DNA from: a virus
Length of the DNA: 64,000 nt
Virus record (IMG/VR): IMGVR_UViG_3300047994_000162
Coordinates: 1-64,000 of that record
Reading direction: 5' to 3' (one strand)
The notes below the pieces were generated by a model. The model had not been told where the DNA came from. It did no database searches and saw only the letters and a program-made list of their open reading frames with translations. This document shows, piece by piece, positions 58,445 to 64,000 of the stretch. The translations under genes were made by a program, and so were the position numbers. Every line of letters begins with the position of its first letter. Position 1 is the first letter of the stretch.

Positions 58445-58477
58445 CGACAGCGCAACACCGCGCCATGTAGCCACCAG

Positions 58478-58714
58478 ATGCCGAAGCCAGCCCAAATCAA
58501 CCGCCGCAAAGCTAACACTTTTACGGTCGAATTTGTCACCCTCAATTCGGCGTTCGATGAAGAGCCGCATTTCGAGATCGCGCGCATTCTTCGCGATATC
58601 GCCGACAAGATCACAGTCGGAATTTTCTCGTCACCTATCAGCGCCTCAAACGGCAACAGGGTCGGGAAATTCGAGTGCCGCGACAACAATGGTCTGGCGT
58701 TCGAGCGATTCTAA
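58478..58714 (+). CDS. hypothetical protein (78 aa)
   Basis: FTVEFVTLNSAFDEEPHFEIARILRDIADKITVGIFSSPISASNGNRVGKFE resembles a small phage family without known function. Ends convergently with the PLP-enzyme gene (4-base overlap). Confidence 0.6.
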   Translation: MPKPAQINRRKANTFTVEFVTLNSAFDEEPHFEIARILRDIADKITVGIFSSPISASNGNRVGKFECRDNNGLAFERF

Positions 58715-59406
58715 GCCGGCCCGGTAACATTCCAGAACAGCACGCGGCCCGCCCCATGGCAGGCCTTTGCTATTTCCCACGCCTTTGCATCGTAGTGGCG
58801 ATCGCTGGGGAACGGTACCTCGCCCTTGAACGGTTTGGCGAACGGCAGCGCGGCGATGTGGATTTGCGCGCCCGCGACGTCGGCCGGCGCCAGCTCCCGG
58901 CCGACTTGCACCACATGCCGGCGGGCTTTCGGCCAGGCGGTCGCCAGCGCGCGCGCCAGCACGCCGGACCCGGATGCACACCAGACCTCGTCCGGCTCGA
59001 TCTTGAGGCTGCTGGCGGCCTTGGCGATGGCCGCTATGGCTTCGGGCATGTCGGCGCCGAATGGCATCAGCCGGGCGCCGCTGGCCTCGCAATATGCCTT
59101 GGCGCGGGCTTGAACGACAGTCAGGTATCCGGGGCTGACCATACAGACCCGGGCGCCCAATTCCTTCGCCAGCAGGGCGCGTGGGTGCGGCTCGGCCCGC
59201 TGGGCCACAAAGATCGTCGCCCGCTTGCCAAGGCCCTTGGCGACGGCTGCCAGGGCCGTCTGGGCACCACCTTCGGCCGGGCTGGCATAGACGACCTCAT
59301 CCGCGCCATCGAACAGGGTTCCGAGGAACCGGGCTTTCGTGCCGCCCGGGAACAGATCGTCCCGCACCACCGTGATGCCGTCATGCTCGGATGTTTTCGG
59401 TTTCAC
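58711..59406 (-). CDS. PLP-dependent (TrpB/ACC-deaminase fold) enzyme
   Basis: 231 residues from GTG 59406, overlapping the methyltransferase stop (GTGA). FPGGTKARFLGTLF near the start has the GGxKxR arrangement in which Lys (K24) holds PLP in fold-type II enzymes; EVVYASPAEGGAQTALAAVAKGLG and VWCASGSGVLARAL are further fold-II-like elements. Phage PLP enzymes act in some thymidine hypermodification pathways. Its coupling to a DNA methyltransferase and a ParB-like gene suggests it modifies a DNA base; substrate unknown. Shorter than typical fold-II enzymes (~300 aa). Confidence 0.7.
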   Translation of the reverse strand: MKPKTSEHDGITVVRDDLFPGGTKARFLGTLFDGADEVVYASPAEGGAQTALAAVAKGLGKRATIFVAQRAEPHPRALLAKELGARVCMVSPGYLTVVQARAKAYCEASGARLMPFGADMPEAIAAIAKAASSLKIEPDEVWCASGSGVLARALATAWPKARRHVVQVGRELAPADVAGAQIHIAALPFAKPFKGEVPFPSDRHYDAKAWEIAKACHGAGRVLFWNVTGPA

Positions 59407-60500
59407 AGGATCTTCCCGTAGGCCTCCAGATCGGGCGAGCCAGGCGCCGGGGCTGGCTTTGATCCGGCCGGCGTCGCCGATTCGTCGATGATGGCGGCGA
59501 ACTCGACGGGCCCGATTTCCCGGGTTGCTTTGACCGGGTCGCCCTTGACGAAGATCAGCACGTTTTGGTGGCTTTTGCCCAGCTTGCGGGACGCCTCGAA
59601 CTGCTTTCCGGCGCGCATCGCCAGCGAACCGGCGGCCGTGACCAAGATCGCTTCGTTGTAGAGCCGCATCCCGCATGCCTCGAACGCCATCGCGCAGCGC
59701 CCCGGCAAATTGACGTACAGGCCCTTTTCGTCCCGGACGTCGCCGATCACCCAGCCGGCGAAACGATTGTTCTTTAGCCGCGCGCAGGCAGCCCGGATGA
59801 TCGCCTCCTGGGCGGTGAAGAAATCCTCGGCGCCGAGCGTCGACAGATCGCGCTTGTCCTCGGAATAGACCTCCAGATTCCAATACGGCGGGCACGAAAA
59901 CACGAAATCGAATTGCGCGCCCTTCGGCACCAGCGACTCGATGTTGCGGCTATCACCCTCGATCCATTTCGGGAGCGGGGCTTTGCAGATTTTCAACTGA
60001 GACCGATTCGCCACCAGTTGCTCGGCGCGAAGGTCGATGCCGGTGTAATGCCGCCCCAGATGCGACGCCACGATGCCGCGCACCGAGCCGCCAGCGAACG
60101 GGTCCAAGATGCTGCCGCCCGGCGGACAGAACCAGCGATAGCAAAGCTCGGTCAGCACCGGATCGAATATCGATGTGCCGGTCTGGCCGGCCGACATGCC
60201 ACCATCGATCTCGCCGGCAGCGATCTTTTCCTGCACCCATTGCTGAGTGCCGACGGCGAGGCCACGGCCGCGCGTGTATGCCGTCTTGCCGGTGTTGCCG
60301 CCGCCCTTCTTGGGCGTCGCGTCTGCGGCTTTCTTTTTCTTGCGGTATGGGTCGGTGGTGGTGCGAAGCGCCAGCCCGCCGCGCAGATCCTCGGTGTGGC
60401 CGGCAGTCTTGGTCAGTGTCTTTTTGCCGTTGCCCACCACGTGCTCCCCGCGCATCAAATCCTGCCCGAATGTCCGGGCGTTCGGTTTCTTTTTCCTCAT
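59403..60500 (-). CDS. DNA methyltransferase (gamma-like order, CPPY)
   Basis: 365 residues. Motif I-like SILDPFAGGSVRG (130-142), IDLRAEQLVAN, WIEGDSRNI, and motif IV FVFSCPPYWNLEVYSEDKRDLS (200-220) with CPPY rather than D/N/SPPY. Order I before IV. The N-terminal 75 residues are basic and flexible. Probably transfers to an exocyclic amino group, or acts as part of a base-modification pathway. Starts in an ATGA overlap after the ParB-like gene. Confidence 0.8.
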   Translation of the reverse strand: MRKKKPNARTFGQDLMRGEHVVGNGKKTLTKTAGHTEDLRGGLALRTTTDPYRKKKKAADATPKKGGGNTGKTAYTRGRGLAVGTQQWVQEKIAAGEIDGGMSAGQTGTSIFDPVLTELCYRWFCPPGGSILDPFAGGSVRGIVASHLGRHYTGIDLRAEQLVANRSQLKICKAPLPKWIEGDSRNIESLVPKGAQFDFVFSCPPYWNLEVYSEDKRDLSTLGAEDFFTAQEAIIRAACARLKNNRFAGWVIGDVRDEKGLYVNLPGRCAMAFEACGMRLYNEAILVTAAGSLAMRAGKQFEASRKLGKSHQNVLIFVKGDPVKATREIGPVEFAAIIDESATPAGSKPAPAPGSPDLEAYGKIL

Positions 60501-61165
60501 GCCGTGGCCGCCTTCTTGGCCGCGCGCTTGACCGGGTCGGGCTCCAGCATCGTCTCCGACATCTTGAGCAGATTTTCACCGCGGCCGAGTTCGGATTGAA
60601 TGCCCAGCGCCAGCCAGGCGCGCTTGCGATCTTGCCACCAGCCCTCGCGCGCATTCAGCACCGTGAACGGCGCGATGCCGAAGCGTTCCGCCAGATTGCC
60701 GAGCGTCTGTTCTCGGGCGGCGCCGGCCGCGCCGGCCGATGCGACGAACATCACCAGATCGGATGAATTGAAGCCCGCCAGTTCGAGCGGATATTCCAGT
60801 TGTTTCAATTCGGTCAGGCCCGTCAGTCTCAGGCTTTCGTCCCAACCGCCGAGTTCGAACGATCGATTGTCGGAAAACACCAGCGCCAGCTTTTGCGCGT
60901 CCGTCAGGCCACGGATCACCACGACCGGGACTTCCTCGAGTCCGACGCGCTCCGCGGACAGCGTGGCGCCGTGGCCGGCCAGGATCATATCGGCGTCGTC
61001 GATCAGCACCGGCCGCGTGAATCCGAACTCGCGAATCATGGCCGCGACGGCAACGATCTGGGCCTCGGGGTGTGTCTTGGGATTTTTGGGATGTGGCCGC
61101 AGATCGCGGATTTTTCGCCGCTCGGTCTTGTCCGCAGCGAACGCCAGTTTCGCGCCTTTAGCCAT
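60497..61165 (-). CDS. ParB/sulfiredoxin-fold protein, methyltransferase-associated
   Basis: 222 residues. Residues 15-95: RKIRDLRPHPKNPKTHPEAQIVAVAAMIREFGFTRPVLIDDADMILAGHGATLSAERVGLEEVPVVVI, a ParB N-terminal nuclease/CTPase-like domain (GHGxxxxA). The central HTH and dimer domain of chromosomal ParB are missing, so it is unlikely to bind the parS-like sites itself. C-terminus basic. Such proteins occur with methyltransferase genes in phages. A HNH gene overlaps its start by eight bases. Confidence 0.78.
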   Translation of the reverse strand: MAKGAKLAFAADKTERRKIRDLRPHPKNPKTHPEAQIVAVAAMIREFGFTRPVLIDDADMILAGHGATLSAERVGLEEVPVVVIRGLTDAQKLALVFSDNRSFELGGWDESLRLTGLTELKQLEYPLELAGFNSSDLVMFVASAGAAGAAREQTLGNLAERFGIAPFTVLNAREGWWQDRKRAWLALGIQSELGRGENLLKMSETMLEPDPVKRAAKKAATA

Positions 61166-61658
61166 TCAATCCTCCCCGTTTGCACGGCATATCGACGAAT
61201 CGTCGACCACCTCCGTCTATGCGCCTTATGTAGCGAGATGCGCTGGCCGCGCTGATCCCCAATTGCGCGCCGATGTCTACGAGGAGTTTGGTGCCAGCCA
61301 TCTCCCGGGTAGCGCGAACAACCTCATCGCTTATGACGCAAGAAAGGCGCCCCTTCATGCCGGCATCGATAGCATTGTCCTTTTTCGTGCCCTCGAACAG
61401 ATGCCACGGATTGCAGCACGGCGGATTATCGCATTCGTGACACGAACACATGCCGGCCAGCAAACGTCGACCGAGTCGTTGCTCTAAGGCAAAAATATGA
61501 GATCGAACAACGCGGCGTCCCGAGCCAGCGTTGAATATCCCGTACTCTCCAGTCTTGCCGGCGGTCCAAGGCCAGCACTCATCGGGAGCGCCGATTTGAA
61601 CCTTTTCCCAAAACCGCTCAACCGCGTCTCGTTTTCTCAATGTGGTTGCTCCCCGCAA
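61158..61658 (-). CDS. HNH homing endonuclease
   Basis: 166 residues: CWPWTAGKTGEYGIFNAG, SHIFALEQRLGRRLLAGMCSCHECDNPPCCNPWHLFEGTKKDN, ending in GAQLGISAASASRYIRR, a helix-turn-helix. This is the HNH_3 pattern with several zinc Cys. Located between the ParB-like gene and a chimeric gene. Confidence 0.82.
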   Translation of the reverse strand: MRGATTLRKRDAVERFWEKVQIGAPDECWPWTAGKTGEYGIFNAGSGRRVVRSHIFALEQRLGRRLLAGMCSCHECDNPPCCNPWHLFEGTKKDNAIDAGMKGRLSCVISDEVVRATREMAGTKLLVDIGAQLGISAASASRYIRRIDGGGRRFVDMPCKRGGLNG

Positions 61659-61870
61659 GGAAGGGTTATCATGTTCGGATCGTCAGGTCTGCCGGCAACG
61701 GTCACCACGCCGACAAATCCGCATTTCTTGCATTCGATGCTGTAAGCCCCGCACCGCGGCGCCGGGTACGGCAGATTGTAGGTGCACGTTTTAACGATGG
61801 CGCCGCCGCCTATCCCGCAAAACAAATGCGCGTGCGTGACCTCGCGCTCGATCTCAAGTGCCCTCGTCAT
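61637..61870 (-). CDS. chimera: Dcm N-terminus + small zinc protein
   Basis: From ATG 61870 (AACAGGGAAAAG leader). Residues 1-24 (MTRALEIEREVTHAHLFCGIGGGA) match the start of phage C5-cytosine methyltransferases (HLFCGxGGGA, SAM motif I). The rest (KTCTYNLPYPAPRCGAYSIECKKCGFVGVVTVAGRPDDPNM) is a separate small rhizobial phage protein with CxxC. A deletion has fused the two. The result cannot be a cytosine methyltransferase. Confidence 0.55.
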   Translation of the reverse strand: MTRALEIEREVTHAHLFCGIGGGAIVKTCTYNLPYPAPRCGAYSIECKKCGFVGVVTVAGRPDDPNMITLPCGEQPH

Positions 61871-62249
61871 TCGATCTTTTCCCTGTTGATGGTGGTGCAA
61901 AATGGTGCGGCCGCACGAGTTCTTTCATTCCGTCGACCACCTGAATCGTCCAGCCGATCGATTTCAGGAACGACAACGATGCCGGCGGATATCCGTCAGG
62001 ACCGAGCGTCAGCGGTTGAACGCCGGCCGCCTGATATTCGCGTGCCCGCATCTTGCCAGCAGTTTCGAGGCTGAATTTGCGGGACCGCTCCGCGCGCGCC
62101 GCTTCGGCCGCGGCTTCCTGGGCGGCCACCAGTTCGTTGCGTTTGATCGCATCCGCCAGACGAGCCTTGCGTTCTTCCTCGGCCTGGCGATCGAAAAGAT
62201 CGAAACCCTCGAAATCCCCGTCGCGTGGCTCGTGGAAAGAGCGCGGCAT
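61854..62249 (-). CDS. hypothetical charged protein (131 aa)
   Basis: ATG 62249 overlaps the stop of the previous gene. Long Ala/Glu/Arg helix (LVAAQEAAAEAARAERSRKFSLETAGKMRAREYQAAG) then SFLKSIGWTIQVVDGMKELVRPHHF. No family. Confidence 0.6.
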   Translation of the reverse strand: MPRSFHEPRDGDFEGFDLFDRQAEEERKARLADAIKRNELVAAQEAAAEAARAERSRKFSLETAGKMRAREYQAAGVQPLTLGPDGYPPASLSFLKSIGWTIQVVDGMKELVRPHHFAPPSTGKRSNDEGT

Positions 62250-62872
62250 CAGCGGTCCCTTACAGCATAGGCCCGGGCAAGCTGATATTGATCCATCGTG
62301 CCCTGTGGGTCGGTTTTTGCCAGCCATACGTCGAACGCTGCGCGGACCTCATCGGGACCGTCGCCCATAGAGTCCAGATCGTCCTTGAGGGCGTTCATGA
62401 CCTCTTTCGTGAAAGACCACGGCGCCAAGATCGCCGCCACATATCCGAAGCACAGTCGGCTTGGCTGACCGGCTTTCATACCGTGGTGGCAGGCAAAGCG
62501 GTCCCGATCGATTCCCAGCGTGCAATCGAGGGCTGATTTTTCGGTACCGGCCATTTCGTTCGGCATGGCGCCTGGCCGAAAAGCACAGGTCAGGCAGCAT
62601 TCCGGTATCGGCATAGGTGCATCTTTGCGCCCGGCCGCCGCCAGCAATGCAAGCGCATCGCCCAGCATTTTGCCGTGCCGCGACGGCTTTTCCCGAGAGA
62701 ATTTATCGATGTAGCTGTGGCCGGTCGCGGTGATTTCCAACATCCCGGTGTCGACGCGCTTGGCGTATCCTAGATTGACGAGCACCCGTTCCGGGATGCA
62801 ATCGCGATCCTCGATCGGACCCGAGGCAAGCCACTCCATTGTCAGATTTTCCTCATGGGTCAACGTCGTCAT
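62249..62872 (-). CDS. conserved phage protein with Cys cluster (207 aa)
   Basis: Residues 1-65 look like a winged helix (ENLTMEWLASGPIEDRDCIPERVLVNLGYAKRVD...ITATGHSYI); then CCLTCAFRPG...LDCTLGIDRDRFACHHG, a metal-binding Cys/His cluster found in several phage proteins. Coupled to both neighbours by short overlaps. Confidence 0.65.
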   Translation of the reverse strand: MTTLTHEENLTMEWLASGPIEDRDCIPERVLVNLGYAKRVDTGMLEITATGHSYIDKFSREKPSRHGKMLGDALALLAAAGRKDAPMPIPECCLTCAFRPGAMPNEMAGTEKSALDCTLGIDRDRFACHHGMKAGQPSRLCFGYVAAILAPWSFTKEVMNALKDDLDSMGDGPDEVRAAFDVWLAKTDPQGTMDQYQLARAYAVRDR

Positions 62873-63474
62873 CGGACCTCCTCCACCGGCGCCGACAGCA
62901 TCGCGACTGCCGATCGGTGCATCGTCGCGTAGCCGGCCAGCGATAGCCGGACTTCTTGGACAACCTCCGAATCGTTCGGCGGCCAGCTTTTCACCATCTT
63001 GCCGTCGCGCATGAAACCGTCGGATTGAATGCGCCGGCAGGCGCCCTCGATCGCCCAGGCGGGAAATGGCGCCAGCACGCGCATCACGGAATCGATCCGC
63101 GCCACCGCTTCGTCGTCGCTTTGGCGCATGGAATTGAACCCACCGAACATATCGGCCAGCGCCAGCGCGACCCGATCGCCATCCTGTTGCCCGGCATAGG
63201 GCTGGACGGCCGGCGCAAGCTGGGCGGCGCGCGCTTCGATCACAGCCCGCTCATCGTCGGTCAGCGGCCGGCGCAAGGCTCGGCGCCCGTTGTCCGGTAT
63301 CCACGAACTCCAGACTCGGTCAGGAATTTCCCTGTCCGCCCGTGGGTCGAACGCTACCGGCAGATTCGTCAGATGATAGCTCGTCGTCAGCGCCGGGGCC
63401 GCGATGGCGTAGCCGTGCTGCAACTCCCGAGAACCCGACTTTTGTGTGAGGGCTGGCGCCTTGAGCTTTTGCAT
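62869..63474 (-). CDS. replication-region protein (201 aa)
   Basis: Start ATG 63474 (MQKLKAPALTQKSGS), overlapping the DUF1376-like gene by 155 bases. DNGRRALRRPLTDDERAVIEARAAQLAPAVQPY and RIDSVMRVLAPFPAWAIEGACRRIQSDGF are helical. It is likely involved in replication by its position; I do not recognise a domain. A later start is possible. Confidence 0.6.
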   Translation of the reverse strand: MQKLKAPALTQKSGSRELQHGYAIAAPALTTSYHLTNLPVAFDPRADREIPDRVWSSWIPDNGRRALRRPLTDDERAVIEARAAQLAPAVQPYAGQQDGDRVALALADMFGGFNSMRQSDDEAVARIDSVMRVLAPFPAWAIEGACRRIQSDGFMRDGKMVKSWPPNDSEVVQEVRLSLAGYATMHRSAVAMLSAPVEEVR

Positions 63475-64000
63475 TCGGAGATCCTTCCTTTTCCGCCTTG
63501 TCTGAAAGCCAGTTGTGAAACGCTTGGTCCCAATTCGATTTGCGGGCGACCGCACGGTGGGCGTTCGCACCCGCCCAATTCCGCATGCGCTCGGCAAAGA
63601 AATCCACCCGGCGGCGATCGAACCCGAACTCGGCGCCCTTGGCGTAGTGGGTTTCTTTCGGCACCCAATCGCTAGGCAGCCGCTCGCCCTTGTCGGATTT
63701 GGCTCTTACTTTCTTCTTCACCTGAGACTCATCGATATTGTTTTTTAAGTGAGTAAGAGGCGAATCTGATGCCGGCTGGCGCTGGGCTGGCGCGGCCTTG
63801 GCGGTCGCCAAATCCACATCCTTATTTTTCAATGCCTTAGCGTGACCACCCGCCGCGCCGTTGATTCTGTTTTGAGTCACCGCTTTCATCTGCTTTTCGA
63901 CATCGGCAAGCACGCGTTTCTGGGTGATCTTGCCGTCTTTTTCGATCAGCAGCGCCATGATATCGGGCGCGATCTGGCGCCATTTTGCGACCGACATTTT
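63320..64000 (-). CDS. DUF1376-type replication protein, C-terminal part
   Basis: The gene runs past the right edge of the window on the minus strand; the visible reading frame covers 226 residues. KWRQIAPDIMALLIEKDGKITQKRVLADVEKQMKAVTQNRINGAAGGHAKALKN matches the stretch following the DUF1376 domain of phage replication proteins. Then a linker and a basic segment (KETHYAKGAEFGFDRRRVDFFAERMRNWAGANAHRAVARKSNWDQAFHNWL) like phage/plasmid replication C-termini. The DUF1376 domain itself should lie outside. Confidence 0.7.
   Translation of the reverse strand, partial: KMSVAKWRQIAPDIMALLIEKDGKITQKRVLADVEKQMKAVTQNRINGAAGGHAKALKNKDVDLATAKAAPAQRQPASDSPLTHLKNNIDESQVKKKVRAKSDKGERLPSDWVPKETHYAKGAEFGFDRRRVDFFAERMRNWAGANAHRAVARKSNWDQAFHNWLSDKAEKEGSPNAKAQGASPHTKVGFSGVAARLRHRGPGADDELSSDESAGSVRPTGGQGNS

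Noticed and set aside
60497-61165. The ParB-like protein as the cognate binder of the parS-like sites
   Set aside because: Only the N-terminal ParB domain is recognisable; the helix-turn-helix and dimer domain expected for parS binding are not visible.
1-64000. tRNA genes and CRISPR arrays
   Set aside because: I looked for the T-arm consensus and for regularly spaced short repeats and found neither; the only tandem repeat is the LRR coding repeat.

Overview
The window is most of the genome of a tailed phage with a contractile tail (myovirus morphotype), or a contig of one. The capsid set (DUF1073-type portal, SPP1 gp7/Mu F-like head protein, DUF2213-type protease, DUF2184-type major capsid protein), the tail set (DUF3383-type sheath, tube, tape measure with a transglycosylase domain, gp25-like and J-like baseplate proteins) and the lysis genes are all present. 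High GC, an Omp25/Omp31-like porin, and many small phage families I associate with Rhizobiales (Bradyrhizobium, Rhodopseudomonas) point to a host in that order. I see no integrase, no CI-like repressor and no tRNA. Both window ends cut through genes.

Layout. 1-9049 (+): early/replication genes in a tightly overlapping operon: LRR-like tail, HIRAN protein, a PPCQ methyltransferase-like protein between inverted repeats, GIY-YIG endonuclease, ERF annealing protein, YqaJ exonuclease, HNH endonuclease, J-domain protein, a spermidine-synthase-like protein and many small unknowns. 9050-9196: a strong hairpin followed at once by a parS-like palindrome. 9197-11619: an IS1-like element with 19-bp terminal inverted repeats and an 8-bp target duplication; it carries an Ntn-hydrolase-like gene, two small genes and a transposase whose 3' part is replaced by a GNAT fragment. 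11653-15402 (-): putative holins, outer-membrane protein, a decayed amidase gene and an endolysin. 15413-24542 (-): fibres and baseplate. 24547-30056 (-): tape measure, chaperone, tube, sheath. 30226-41120 (-): a giant glycine-rich/repeat fibre, a methyltransferase-TPR-glycosyltransferase fusion, zinc-ribbon proteins, and a truncated adenine methyltransferase apparently invaded by a LAGLIDADG gene. 41124-54205 (-): head and packaging genes. 54252-58714: small genes on both strands. 58711-64000 (-): a PLP enzyme, DNA methyltransferase and ParB-like operon, an HNH endonuclease, and replication genes running off the end.

How the parts fit. ERF plus YqaJ exonuclease form a recombination pair. The late genes make a myovirus particle whose adhesion apparatus is unusually rich in secreted or glycine-rich proteins. 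The PLP-methyltransferase-ParB operon suggests base modification beyond methylation. Two identical parS-like palindromes plus a ParA-like ATPase suggest contact with host segregation machinery, or a phage-plasmid lifestyle. Homing endonuclease genes and their scars (GIY-YIG, HNH, LAGLIDADG), an IS insertion, chimeric genes and frameshifted genes show an actively rearranging genome.
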